Made by a program: the position numbers and the translations under genes
Origin: Streptomyces sp. AC512_CC834
GTDB lineage: Bacteria > Actinomycetota > Actinomycetes > Streptomycetales > Streptomycetaceae
Direction of reading: 5' to 3'
NCBI RefSeq assembly: GCF_019049325.1
Contig: NZ_JAGMUO010000128.1
Location: 94,244 to 158,243, forward strand
Length of the DNA: 64,000 bases
The notes under the pieces: model-generated
The model's input: only the letters and a program-made list of their open reading frames with translations
Told to the model about the DNA's origin: nothing
Database searches by the model: none
Shown: one piece after another, positions 41,767-50,498 of the stretch
Position numbering within the stretch: position 1 is the stretch's first letter
Layout: each line of letters opens with the position of its first letter

Positions 41767-43085
41767 TTGGTGCTCTTCAGGTCGGGGTGAAGGGTGTCGA
41801 GGGTCTGCCAGAAGGTGGGGAAGGACTTGGCGACGCAGCCGGGGTCCTTGATGACCACGTCCTCGGTGCGCAGACCGGCGATGGCGAAGGTCATGGCGAT
41901 GCGGTGGTCGTCGTAGGTGTTGATGGTCGCGCCGTGCGGGGTGCCGCCGGTGATGTACATCGCGTCCTCGTGCTCCTCGACCTCGATGTCCATCTTGCGC
42001 AGCTCGGTGGTGACGGCGGCGATGCGGTCGCACTCCTTGACCCGCAGGGAGGCGATGTTGGTGATGCGGGTGGTGCCTTCGGCGTAGGCGGCGGCGATGG
42101 CCAGGGAGGGCACGACGTCGGGCATCGCCTCCATGTCGATGTCGATGCCGCGCAGGGACCCGCCGGTCACGGTGATCGAGTCGTCGCCGACCTCGGTGCG
42201 GCAGCCCATCTGCTCGAGAGCCCGGACGAGGTGGACGTCGCCCTGGTGGGAGCCGGAACCGATGCCCGGAATGACGACGCGGCTACCCAGGATGGCGGCG
42301 GCCGCCAGGAAGTAGGACATGCCTGAGGCGTCCGGTTCGACGGTGACCTGTCCCCCGCGGGCCTGCTGCCCGGCCGGGACGGTGAAGCGCCGGTATCCGT
42401 CCCGGCCGACGTTCACGCCCATCTCGCTCAGCGCGGCGAGCGTCATCTCCACGTACGGCTTGGAGACCAGCTCGTCGCTGATGGTGATCTCGGTGTCGGT
42501 CTGGGCGCGCAGCGCGTTGATGATCAGGCTCGAGGTGAACTGGCTGGAGACGGCGCCGCTGATGGAGGTGGCGCCGCCCTTGAAGGAGCCGCCGACGACC
42601 CGGATGGGCGGGCTGCCGTTGCCGCGCACCGCGGTGGCGTCCACGCCGAGCGCGGGCAGTGCCTTGAGCAGGTCGCCCATCGGGCGCTCCTGCATGCGGG
42701 CGTTGCCGTTGATGACCGTGGTGCCCTCGGCGTGCCCGGCCATGGAGATCAGAAACCGGAGGGGCGTGCCGGCACCGCCGACGAAGATCTCCTCGCCGGG
42801 GGCCCGCATGGCCTGGCCCGTGGGGGTGACGCGTATGCGGGCAGTGGCGTGGTCGATGTCACAGGTGACGTGGCCGAACGCCTCGATGGCGCGGGAGAGG
42901 TACACGGTGTCGTCGGACAACAGCGCGCCGTCGATGACCGTCTCCTGCCCGGACAGGGAGGCGATGGCCAGGTAGCGGTTGGTGTAGCTCTTGGATCCGA
43001 GGACTCTTACAGTCTCGTCGAAACCGGCCAATGTCCGGACGGTGACGGACTCGGCCTCAAGGCGCGGGTCGGGCGTGGCGGACAT
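41763..43085 (-). CDS. EPSP synthase-like enzyme, candidate arsenoenolpyruvate synthase
   Basis: A 440-aa enolpyruvyl transferase of the AroA family. ATG 43085 follows GGAGG. Motifs: LGSKSYTNR with Lys32 and Arg37 (PEP and substrate binding), GGAGTPLRF (103-111), MPDVVPSLAIAAAYAEGTTR near 325, and DDHRIAM (391-397). It is unlikely to be the housekeeping shikimate enzyme: it is coupled by GTGA to a phosphoglycerate-mutase-like gene within an arsenic cluster. Proposed role: transfer of an enolpyruvyl unit from PEP to arsenate giving arsenoenolpyruvate. This EPSPS paralogue is the hallmark of the arseno-organic clusters described in S. lividans and S. coelicolor. Confidence 0.88.
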   Translation of the reverse strand: MSATPDPRLEAESVTVRTLAGFDETVRVLGSKSYTNRYLAIASLSGQETVIDGALLSDDTVYLSRAIEAFGHVTCDIDHATARIRVTPTGQAMRAPGEEIFVGGAGTPLRFLISMAGHAEGTTVINGNARMQERPMGDLLKALPALGVDATAVRGNGSPPIRVVGGSFKGGATSISGAVSSQFTSSLIINALRAQTDTEITISDELVSKPYVEMTLAALSEMGVNVGRDGYRRFTVPAGQQARGGQVTVEPDASGMSYFLAAAAILGSRVVIPGIGSGSHQGDVHLVRALEQMGCRTEVGDDSITVTGGSLRGIDIDMEAMPDVVPSLAIAAAYAEGTTRITNIASLRVKECDRIAAVTTELRKMDIEVEEHEDAMYITGGTPHGATINTYDDHRIAMTFAIAGLRTEDVVIKDPGCVAKSFPTFWQTLDTLHPDLKSTK

Positions 43086-43140
43086 GCGTTGCCTCCAGCA
43101 GTGGGAAACGGGTGGGTGGAGCCGGTACTCGTTCGATGGA

Positions 43141-45663
43141 TCAGGCCTTGACGACCCGGCAGGCGAAGCACTTGAAGGCCTGCTGGCCCGAGAGGTTGTC
43201 GTAGAAGCGGTCGTCGGGGAGCGTGTTGGCCGCCTCGTAGCGTGGGTCGTCGAAGAGGTCACCCTGCTTCTGGGCAGGGCCGAAGGTGTTGGGGACGAAC
43301 ACGGTGTCCGTTCTGATCCCCTCCCACAGCAGCGCGGTGCCCGTCACGGATCCGCGAGGGCTTTCAACGCGGACGTCGTCGCCGTCGGCGATGCCGGAGC
43401 GGCGTGCCGTGTCGGGGTGGATCTGGATGAAGCGGATGCCGTTGAGCTGCTTGCCCGTCGGCGTCCAGTGGGTGACCTCGGCGAAGTGGACGACACTGGG
43501 CCGGCCGGTCATGCCCATCAGCGGGAAGTCACGGTGCACCGCGTCACTTCCGGGTACGCCCAGTCGGACCGGATGGGTGACGGCCTGCGGGTTGAGAGGG
43601 TTGGTGACGAACTTGCGGCTGTAGGCCAGGGTCGGGTTCTTGCCGGTGACCTCGGGGTGCGTGTAGAAGATCGGCAGAGCGCTGTGTCCGGTGACCGCCA
43701 GCTTCTTCTCCAGGACCGGAGTGGTGATCTCGACCTTGCCGCTGGGCGTGAGGAAGCGTTTGCCCCGGTTGGCGGGGTCCAGCGACTCGGCGGCCCGGTA
43801 CCAGCTGGGGTGGTCCAGGTAGAGGGTGCTCACTCCGGGGTGGTCCTCGGTGGGGCACGGCCAGCGAAGCGGCTCGGTACGCTGTCGCATCCGGGCGCGG
43901 GTCATTCCGCCCACGCCTGGGGTGTGGGCGACGAAGTCGGCCCACAGCTGCCGGTAGTCCATCCATCGCTTCGGGAAGGCTGCGCGCCATTCGGCGGCGG
44001 GACGGTGGGTGTCCAGTTCCGCCAGGGCGTGGGCGAGACCGACCCAGATCTCCCAGTCCGGCCGGGACTCGCCGACCCGGTCGACGGCCTGGTCCTGCCA
44101 GCGGATGGCCCGGTCGTCGCGGCGCATGTAGACGCCTTCCATCTCCAGTCCGCTGCAGACCGGCAGGATGACGTCGGCGTAGTACGCGGCCTCTTCCATG
44201 AACAGGCCGGTGTAGACGTAGAAGTCGAGTTGCTCGAAGGCCTTCTTGACCTTGGTCGTGTTGGCGGAGGACACCAGTGGATTGCCCTGGGTCACCACCG
44301 CGCGCAGCCGGTAGGGGTTGTCCGTGAGGATGGACTCTGCGAAGTAGTCCGGGCCGACCGGCAGCGCCTCGCGCCGCTCGGGCACGTCGACGTCCAGGGG
44401 ACGCAGGTGCAGGTCGCCGGGCCAGGTGTTGTGCATGAAGTTGCAGCCGCCGCCCGGCTGCCCGATGTTGCCGGTCACCGCCGCCAGGAACGTGGCCACC
44501 CGGTAGGTGTCGAAGGCGCCGAGCTGGTGGGAGATACCTGCGTTGCAGAAGATCGCTGCCGGTTTCGCCGTCGCGTACTCCACCGCCATGTCGATGATGA
44601 CGTCGGCCTTGACTCCGGTTACCTTCGCCGCCCACGCGGGGGTGTACTGGTGCTTGGCGAGATGTACGCACAACTCGTCGAAACCTGCCACCCACCGCTT
44701 GACGAACGCCTTGTCGTACAGCTTCTCCTGCACGATGTGGTGGAGCATGGCCAACAGCAGCGCGAGGTCCGTGTGCGGCTTTGGCGCCACCCAGCGGTCG
44801 GCGGCGGCTCCGGTGGGCGTCAGACGCGGGTCCACGACCGTCAGAGTCGCGTTGTTCTTCTTGCGGCCGCGCAGCAGGTAGTCGAAGGTCACCGGGTGGG
44901 TCTCGGCCTGGTTGGTGCCCAGGAACAGATAGTGGCGGGCCGAGCCGAGGTCGTCCTCGCCGGTCGCGCCGTCGGTCCCGTACCCGTTGGTGAAGTTGCC
45001 CAGACCGAAGGTCGTCGTGAGGGCGTTGCCGCCGGCGTCGTTGCACACCGGTCCGACATCGGTGTTGTTGGGGCTGCCCAGCATCGCGAACATACGGGCC
45101 ACAAGCGAACCAGTACCTCGGGGCATCCGGCCGGTGGTGCGGTTGGCGATGGTGTGCGCCTGCCCGGCGTCGCGCAGCGCCAGAAACTTCTTGGCGATCG
45201 TGCGCAGGGCCTCCTCCCAGCTCACGGCCTCGAACTTGGAGTGCCGTGAGCCCTTCGCACCGGAGACGCGGCGAAGCGGACGGGTCAGTCGTTCGGCGTT
45301 GTAGACGAGCTGGGGCATCATCTCGGCCTTGACGCACACCTGTCCCTGTTGGACGGGGTCGCGGTCCTCGCCTCGAACGGCCAGTACCCGGCCTGCTTTG
45401 AGATCGACGTTGAGCCGGCAGTTGGCATTGCAGAACTGGCAGGCCGTGGCGACGGTCTTGTCCGGCGTCAGCGCAGCGGACTGGTCGGTGAAGCCTGCGA
45501 CTGTCACACCACCGGCAGCGGATGGCCCACCTGTTGCGGCGGATGTTTCGCCGGCGTGTGCGGATATCACCGGCAACAGGGCCGGCGTTCCAAGGCCGGC
45601 CCCACCGATGACGCTGCCGCGGACGAAGCCGCGCCGGGACAGGCCGTTCTGATCATGCTTCAT
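43141..45663 (-). CDS. Tat-exported molybdopterin oxidoreductase (DMSO reductase family)
   Basis: An 840-aa molybdoenzyme. Twin-arginine signal SRRGFVRGS (Arg10-Arg11). A [4Fe-4S] site is formed by Cys75, Cys78, Cys82 and Cys110 (C-x2-C-x3-C-x27-C). Cys207 in GPVCNDAGG is at the place of the protein Mo ligand. GTNQAETHP, CNAGISHQLGAF and the C-terminal molybdopterin-dinucleotide domain follow. The four-Cys cluster argues against an AioA arsenite oxidase; it is nearer to the ArrA/PsrA/formate dehydrogenase branch. There is no adjacent electron-transfer subunit. It lies between the amidotransferase-like and EPSPS-like genes, so a role in arsenic redox is likely but unproven. Confidence 0.82.
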   Translation of the reverse strand: MKHDQNGLSRRGFVRGSVIGGAGLGTPALLPVISAHAGETSAATGGPSAAGGVTVAGFTDQSAALTPDKTVATACQFCNANCRLNVDLKAGRVLAVRGEDRDPVQQGQVCVKAEMMPQLVYNAERLTRPLRRVSGAKGSRHSKFEAVSWEEALRTIAKKFLALRDAGQAHTIANRTTGRMPRGTGSLVARMFAMLGSPNNTDVGPVCNDAGGNALTTTFGLGNFTNGYGTDGATGEDDLGSARHYLFLGTNQAETHPVTFDYLLRGRKKNNATLTVVDPRLTPTGAAADRWVAPKPHTDLALLLAMLHHIVQEKLYDKAFVKRWVAGFDELCVHLAKHQYTPAWAAKVTGVKADVIIDMAVEYATAKPAAIFCNAGISHQLGAFDTYRVATFLAAVTGNIGQPGGGCNFMHNTWPGDLHLRPLDVDVPERREALPVGPDYFAESILTDNPYRLRAVVTQGNPLVSSANTTKVKKAFEQLDFYVYTGLFMEEAAYYADVILPVCSGLEMEGVYMRRDDRAIRWQDQAVDRVGESRPDWEIWVGLAHALAELDTHRPAAEWRAAFPKRWMDYRQLWADFVAHTPGVGGMTRARMRQRTEPLRWPCPTEDHPGVSTLYLDHPSWYRAAESLDPANRGKRFLTPSGKVEITTPVLEKKLAVTGHSALPIFYTHPEVTGKNPTLAYSRKFVTNPLNPQAVTHPVRLGVPGSDAVHRDFPLMGMTGRPSVVHFAEVTHWTPTGKQLNGIRFIQIHPDTARRSGIADGDDVRVESPRGSVTGTALLWEGIRTDTVFVPNTFGPAQKQGDLFDDPRYEAANTLPDDRFYDNLSGQQAFKCFACRVVKA

Positions 45664-45721
45664 AGAGACGTGGGGGTCCTTCCGCCTGGTGTGGGGAACG
45701 AGGCGGGCATGGCGGTGCCCG

Positions 45722-45746
45722 GGCCGTGCGGCCACGCCGCACGGCC
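45722..45746 (-). terminator. Hairpin between amidotransferase-like and molybdoenzyme genes
   Basis: A perfect 11-bp stem (GGCCGTGCGGC and GCCGCACGGCC, loop CAC) begins 25 bp after the amidotransferase stop. It may terminate that gene or attenuate transcription into the molybdoenzyme operon. Confidence 0.65.
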
Positions 45747-45771
45747 TTGTCACAAGCAGATGCCGCCTGGG

Positions 45772-46500
45772 TCAGAGGGTGAGCGTCGGCAGAGCGTTGG
45801 CGTCGACGTCGGCGTTGGTACGTACGGCAGCCAGGAAGGCCTTGAGGATCTTGTGTTCGGCTCCTGGCGCGGACGAGAGCTCAGGCTGGAAGAGGCTGCC
45901 CATGAAGAACGGGTGCCCGGTGATCTCCAGTGCGCGCGGTGCGCCGTCGCTGTCCCAGGCGCTGAGCTGCAGCGACCCCTCGTTGGCGGCGTTCATGAAC
46001 GTGTCGGTCAGCCCGTAGTCGCAGTGGAAGATCTCCTCCACCTCGGTCGTGCCGTAGATGGCGGCGAGCCGGGAATTCTCCTTGACCCGCAAGGGAGCCT
46101 TCTCTCCACGGAAGGAGCACTTCAGCGGGGTGACGAGAGGCATCAGCTTCTCGGGGTCGTCGTCGACGCCGATTGCCTCCGGCAGGTGCAGCACGTTCTG
46201 GGCGTGCTCGATCAGGGCGCTGAAGAAGCCGCCGCAGGTGCCCAGGAACGGCAGTTGGTTCTCCCGAGCATGGCGCACGGCGATGTGTACGCCCTTCTGG
46301 TTGAAGTACGGCGCCCCCGGTACTACCCATACGCCGTCGAAGCCCTTCAGGAAGGAGGCGTCGTCGATCTCGGTGGTCGGTATCCACTCAGTGGTCAGGT
46401 CCCACTGCTCACGCATCGCGTCGATCTTCGGGTGGGACGGCTCGTCGTGATTGCCGTGGTCTCCCACCAGGGCAAGGCGTGGCTGGGCGTGGACTGACAT
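45772..46500 (-). CDS. CTP synthase-type glutamine amidotransferase domain protein
   Basis: A 242-aa stand-alone protein related to the glutaminase domain of CTP synthase; the ATP-binding synthetase domain is absent. Cys89 in GTCGGFFSAL is at the nucleophile position. The catalytic His normally found in FHPE reads Gln205 (LFQPELSS), so glutamine hydrolysis is doubtful. HPFF (196-199) keeps the CTP-synthase pattern. ATG 46500 is used. Such a CTP-synthase-like gene accompanies EPSPS-like and mutase-like genes in known organoarsenical clusters. Its step is unknown. Confidence 0.75.
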   Translation of the reverse strand: MSVHAQPRLALVGDHGNHDEPSHPKIDAMREQWDLTTEWIPTTEIDDASFLKGFDGVWVVPGAPYFNQKGVHIAVRHARENQLPFLGTCGGFFSALIEHAQNVLHLPEAIGVDDDPEKLMPLVTPLKCSFRGEKAPLRVKENSRLAAIYGTTEVEEIFHCDYGLTDTFMNAANEGSLQLSAWDSDGAPRALEITGHPFFMGSLFQPELSSAPGAEHKILKAFLAAVRTNADVDANALPTLTL

Positions 46501-47244
46501 CGATGTCCCCTTCAAGTACAGGAAGGCCTTGAACTGCTTTCGCCAGTGACAGTTCGAGCCATGTGGGCGCAGCAGAGCGCGTGCCGAGCACTCCGTTGCG
46601 CGAGCTTGGTGTGGTGCCTGAGGTGATGTCACGACCGTGCCGCCACGCACGGGTTCCGTGACAGAAAAAGTGGTGGGGTGCTATCGCCGCGTTGGCGGTG
46701 GTGCGGCTGCGAGTCGCCGCCTATCGGATGTACGCATGTCTTCCAGCCCCCGACCCCTTGGCGCCCCGTGCAGGGCCCGTTGCAGGCCCTCCGTGCTGCT
46801 TCTCGACCAACTTATCGATGACGGTCAAAGTATTCGAGTATCTCGCGGTAGCACTGGAAACGATCGCGCCATCTCCACTGCGCCCAGGAAGCGAGGTGAG
46901 CGGTGCATGCAATGGCGGTCCCATCAGCGATGTTGTCGGGACTCGCCGACGGTCGGCGGTCGCTGTCCGGGTGCGCCCCTTCGTGACCGGCCCGTCGCGC
47001 CGGGGTTGTTTGAGCACGCCAGAGCGACAACTGGACCCAAATGAGCGTGACTTGCGAACGACCAGCCGAGATGGCCGGAAGCGGCGCACAAAGTGCGCCA
47101 TTATCACCAGCGTTGACTGTTGATAGGGACTGATGCTGTTTAGTTGGGCGTGGCCGGTGGTCGGCCTGCTGTCCTACCCCCGCGGGCACAGCCGGCCCCG
47201 GCCGCCCTACGGGGCGCCAACCTGTTGCGTTCGAGGAGAAGTAA
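46501..47244. other. Long divergent intergenic region
   Basis: These 744 bp separate the leftward amidotransferase-like gene from the rightward MFS gene and are less GC-rich than their surroundings. Frames such as 46692-47123 have unusual codon use and no RBS. It presumably carries promoters for both directions. No ArsR-type element like those at 35.2 or 62.4 kb is visible. Confidence 0.5.
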
Positions 47245-48810
47245 GTGAACAGCTCCGCCGGCCATCCCCGCAGATGGCAGATCCTGAACATCCTGTGTCT
47301 GAGCCTGGTCCTGATCGGTCTGGACACCCTCATCCTGAACCTGGCCCTGCCCAGCATCCAGAAGGACCTGGACGCCACCAGCAGCCAGTTGCAGTGGATG
47401 GTCGACTCCTACGCCCTGGCCTTCGGTGGGCTCTTGCTCATGGCCGGTGGTCTGTCCGACCGGTTCGGCCGCAAACGGCTTCTCTCCATCGGCACGGGCG
47501 CCTTCGCGCTGACCAGCCTGGGCGCCGCGTTTGCCTCGAACGCCGAGACGCTGATCACCTTCCGCGCCCTCATGGGTATCTCGGCAGCGCTGATGATGCC
47601 CGCCACCCTTGCCATCATCAAGGACGTCTTCCCGCGTGAGGAGCAGGGCAAGGCCATCGGTATCTGGTCGGGCGCAGCCGCGGTCGGTGTGCCCCTCGGC
47701 CCGCTCGTCAGCGGCCTGCTGCTGGAACACTTCTGGTGGGGTTCGATGTTCCTCATCAACGTCCCCCTGGCGGCCATCGCCCTGATCGGCGGAGCCAAGC
47801 TGATCCCCGAGTCCAAGGCTGAAGGCCACCCCGGACTGGACCTCGTCGGCGCCCTTCTCTCGGTGGCGGGCCTGGTGACGATCGTCTACGGCCTGGTCGA
47901 GGCCCCGCACAACGGCTGGGGCGACGTCATCACACTCGGCTCTCTCTTCGTCGGCGTGGTTCTGATGGTCGCCTTCGTTGTGTGGGAGCGGAAAACCGCC
48001 CATCCGATGCTCGACGTGGGTCTGTTCCTCAACGCCCGCTACGGCGGCGGCGCCCTGGCCATCGCCTGCACCTCCTTCGGCCTCTACAGCGGCCTGTACC
48101 TGCTCACCCAGTACCTGCAGTCGGTACTCGAACTCGACCCGCTGGGCGCGGGCCTGCGCATGCTCGCCATCGGCACGATGATGGTGGGCGCTCCTCTGTC
48201 GGCGAAGCTGGTGGAGCGCGCGGGGCTGAAGACGACGGCGGTGCTCGGTCTGCTGCTGTGTGCGGCGGGGCTGGGTGTCCTGGCCGGGCTCTCCGTCGAC
48301 GACCAGACACAGGCGCTCATCGGGCTGGCCGTGTTCGGTCTGGGCATGGGTGTCGCCCTGCCGGCTGCCGTGGACGCCATCCTCGTCGTCTCCGCCGCCC
48401 GCCAGGCGGGCGCCGGGTCCGCGGTCGCGGATGTCGGCATGCAGGTCGGTGGCGCACTCGGTATCGCCATCAGTGGCAGTGTGATCACCACGCTGTACCG
48501 TGACGACCTGCCCCAGGCCGCCCAGTTGCCGGGCGAGGCCGGGCAGGCGGTACACGAGTCCCTGAGCGGCGCGTCGGCAGTTGCCCAGCAGCTCGGTGGT
48601 GCTGCCGGCCAGCGTGTCCTCGATGCGGCGCAGCAGTCGTTCGTCGGAGGGTTCGCCACCACCCTGTTGATCGCCGTCGGAGTCGCCGCCGTCGGTGCCG
48701 TCGCCGCCGCGCTGATTCTGCCCCGGGGCCGTGTCACCGACGACGACGATACAGAACAGCCCGAAGTCAGCGCCCACAGCGGCGGTGCCGACGTACCTGC
48801 CGCCTCCTGA
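47245..48810 (+). CDS. MFS exporter, DHA2 (EmrB/QacA) type
   Basis: A 521-aa, 14-helix drug:H+ antiporter. GTG 47245 has GAGGAG 7 nt upstream. Motif A GGLSDRFGRKRLL is near residue 70 and QWMVDSYALAFGGLLL near 50, with GAAAVGVPLGPLVSGLL (motif C) near 155. The last ~30 residues are acidic and disordered. It is followed after 111 bp by an arsR-like regulator. Probable exporter of the cluster product or an intermediate. Confidence 0.88.
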   Translation: MNSSAGHPRRWQILNILCLSLVLIGLDTLILNLALPSIQKDLDATSSQLQWMVDSYALAFGGLLLMAGGLSDRFGRKRLLSIGTGAFALTSLGAAFASNAETLITFRALMGISAALMMPATLAIIKDVFPREEQGKAIGIWSGAAAVGVPLGPLVSGLLLEHFWWGSMFLINVPLAAIALIGGAKLIPESKAEGHPGLDLVGALLSVAGLVTIVYGLVEAPHNGWGDVITLGSLFVGVVLMVAFVVWERKTAHPMLDVGLFLNARYGGGALAIACTSFGLYSGLYLLTQYLQSVLELDPLGAGLRMLAIGTMMVGAPLSAKLVERAGLKTTAVLGLLLCAAGLGVLAGLSVDDQTQALIGLAVFGLGMGVALPAAVDAILVVSAARQAGAGSAVADVGMQVGGALGIAISGSVITTLYRDDLPQAAQLPGEAGQAVHESLSGASAVAQQLGGAAGQRVLDAAQQSFVGGFATTLLIAVGVAAVGAVAAALILPRGRVTDDDDTEQPEVSAHSGGADVPAAS

Positions 48811-48921
48811 AGAACTGGGGAGTGACAAGTGCATAGGATCGACTCCACAGCCCGCCCCGGCCCGCACGCCAGGACGGGGACCGGGCCGGACGGCCGGCTC
48901 ACGGGCGAGAGGGAGGTGGCG

Positions 48922-49323
48922 ATGGCACGGCCATCGAAGCTCAGGGTGGCGGTCAGTGATCCTGACCAGTGGCTCAGCGAGCACGAGCGGGCACAAATGC
49001 TGGCACCCAAACTGCGTGCCCTGGCAGACGAGACCCGGCTCATGCTGATCCTGTTGATCGCTCAGCGTCCCCGCACGGTCAAGGAGTTGCAGGAGGCCAC
49101 CGGCCTGAGCCAGACCCTGGTCAGCCACCATCTGGCTCCGCTGCGGGAACAGAACCTCGTCGAGGCGATTCCCAAGGGGCGGAGCAACCAGTACGTGATG
49201 TGCTGCCAGACCTTGGCCGAACCGCTGCGCATGTTCGCCAGCCTGGCCGCCATGGACCCCGAGACGGTGGCGGCCTGCCTCCAGACCGGGGTCGACGAGC
49301 CCGCGAGGGCCAAAGGGGCCTGA
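48922..49323 (+). CDS. ArsR family transcriptional regulator
   Basis: A 133-aa winged-helix regulator from ATG 48922 behind GGGAGG (a GTG at 48829 would give 164 aa). HTH: KELQEATGLSQTLVSHHLAP; wing: PKGRSNQYVMCC. It lacks the alpha-3 CxC pair; instead Cys94-Cys95 stands after the wing, and another Cys is near the C-terminus. It probably regulates the preceding exporter, with a different sensing site from the other ArsR proteins here. Confidence 0.8.
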   Translation: MARPSKLRVAVSDPDQWLSEHERAQMLAPKLRALADETRLMLILLIAQRPRTVKELQEATGLSQTLVSHHLAPLREQNLVEAIPKGRSNQYVMCCQTLAEPLRMFASLAAMDPETVAACLQTGVDEPARAKGA

Positions 49324-49343
49324 AGCCGCGAAGGCCTGACAAC

Positions 49344-49378
49344 GGGGGGTGTTCCACGCGACGCGCGGGACACCCCCC
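49344..49378. terminator. Bidirectional terminator
   Basis: GGGGGGTGT and ACACCCCCC form the main stem, extended by an imperfect pairing around an 11-nt loop. It lies between the arsR-like stop (49323) and the convergent decarboxylase stop (49395), serving both. Confidence 0.8.
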
Positions 49379-49394
49379 ATCAGTCCGGGGCGAG

Positions 49395-50498
49395 CTACTG
49401 CTGCAGATCGCTCTGGAAGCGGTCCCGGATGTCCAGCGTGCTGAGCGCATTGGTCGCGCGCGGTGGAACAGCGCCCGTGCGAGGCAGCGTCTTGACACAG
49501 ACCAGGTACGGGCCGGCAGCAGCCTGGGCCTGCAGCATCGCAGACCGTAGCGCGTCCTCACTGTCGCAGACGACGGCGCCGGCGTATCCGGCCGCCAGCG
49601 CCATGTCGGGGAACGAGGTGGTCGCCGAAGTGGTGGCCTGCCCGCCCGTGGACTCGTGTACCCGGTTGTCGAGCACGACATGGATCAGATTGGCGGGTGC
49701 CTCACTGCCGATCATCGACAACGTGCCCAGGTGCATGAGCAGTGCACCGTCCCCGTCCAGGACCACTACGGGCCGCTCAGGATGCGTCAGCGCCACGCCG
49801 AGGCCGATGGAGGAGGCGTGGCCCATGGAGCCCTGCATGTAGAAGGTGCCGGGTGCGTCGGCCACGGCGAACGCGTCGCGGCCGGTGAAGCCGGTGGTCG
49901 CGATGACAGCGGCCTGCGGCGCAGCGGCGGTGACAATTCGGATCGCCTCCGAGGCGGGCAGCCCCTCGGTGTGCGGGGCGTTGGCCGCGGTGGCCTTGCC
50001 GATGGCGCCGCGTTCGACCAGCACGAACGGCGCCCGCTGACCGGCCAGATCCTTCTCTGCCTGCTCCAGGACCGCGGAGAACTCCTCGACCCCGTCCTGC
50101 GCGTACAGGGTGTGGTGCGGGGTGTCGACGCTGTCGAGAAGCCCGGGCGTCGCCGGCCCCATCACGGCGTGCTGGGGTTCGTCCGTGGCAGGGTCGGGCC
50201 AGCCCCGCAGACTGGTGAAGGTCAGGATCGGCATCTGGTAGGTCATCACCAGTGAGGTGAGCGGGTTGATGAGGTTGCCCAGACCGGAGTTCTGCAGCAT
50301 CACGTAGGCACGCTGTCCGCCCAGGGACGCGCCGGCGGCCACCGCCATTGCGCTGCCTTCGTTCGGCGCGGGGACGTAGCGGCCGGGCTGGGTACTCAGA
50401 TGCGCGATCGGCCCACCGAAATGGGAGCAGGGAACGCCGCTGGCGAACGTGAAGCCACGGTCGGCGAGAAGGTCGCAGAATTCCTTTGCGGAGATCAT
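49395..50498 (-). CDS. Phosphonopyruvate decarboxylase-like TPP enzyme, candidate arsonopyruvate decarboxylase
   Basis: A 367-aa thiamine-diphosphate enzyme of the phosphonopyruvate decarboxylase family. APNEGSAMAVAAG gives the activating Glu47. The TPP/Mg motif is GDGALLMHLGTLSMIG (249-264), ending in LDNRVHESTGGQ. The C-P enzyme makes phosphonoacetaldehyde. With no PEP phosphonomutase in the window and an arsenic context, the inferred reaction is arsonopyruvate to 2-arsonoacetaldehyde. Its ATG overlaps the DedA stop (ATGA). It is last in the PKS-KAS III-DedA operon. Confidence 0.88.
   Translation of the reverse strand: MISAKEFCDLLADRGFTFASGVPCSHFGGPIAHLSTQPGRYVPAPNEGSAMAVAAGASLGGQRAYVMLQNSGLGNLINPLTSLVMTYQMPILTFTSLRGWPDPATDEPQHAVMGPATPGLLDSVDTPHHTLYAQDGVEEFSAVLEQAEKDLAGQRAPFVLVERGAIGKATAANAPHTEGLPASEAIRIVTAAAPQAAVIATTGFTGRDAFAVADAPGTFYMQGSMGHASSIGLGVALTHPERPVVVLDGDGALLMHLGTLSMIGSEAPANLIHVVLDNRVHESTGGQATTSATTSFPDMALAAGYAGAVVCDSEDALRSAMLQAQAAAGPYLVCVKTLPRTGAVPPRATNALSTLDIRDRFQSDLQQ

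Noticed and set aside
41763..43085. Housekeeping AroA of the shikimate pathway
   Set aside because: Genomic context and coupling to a phosphoglycerate-mutase-like gene point to the arsenic-specific paralogue.
42991..45249. 752-aa open frame on the plus strand
   Set aside because: Antisense shadow of the molybdoenzyme gene, whose cofactor motifs are clear on the minus strand.
43141..45663. Arsenite oxidase AioA
   Set aside because: AioA has a [3Fe-4S] site and no Cys ligand to Mo; this protein has four cluster cysteines and a candidate Cys ligand.
46692..47123. 143-aa open frame in the 46.5-47.2 kb gap
   Set aside because: Codon use unlike neighbours, no RBS and no family match.
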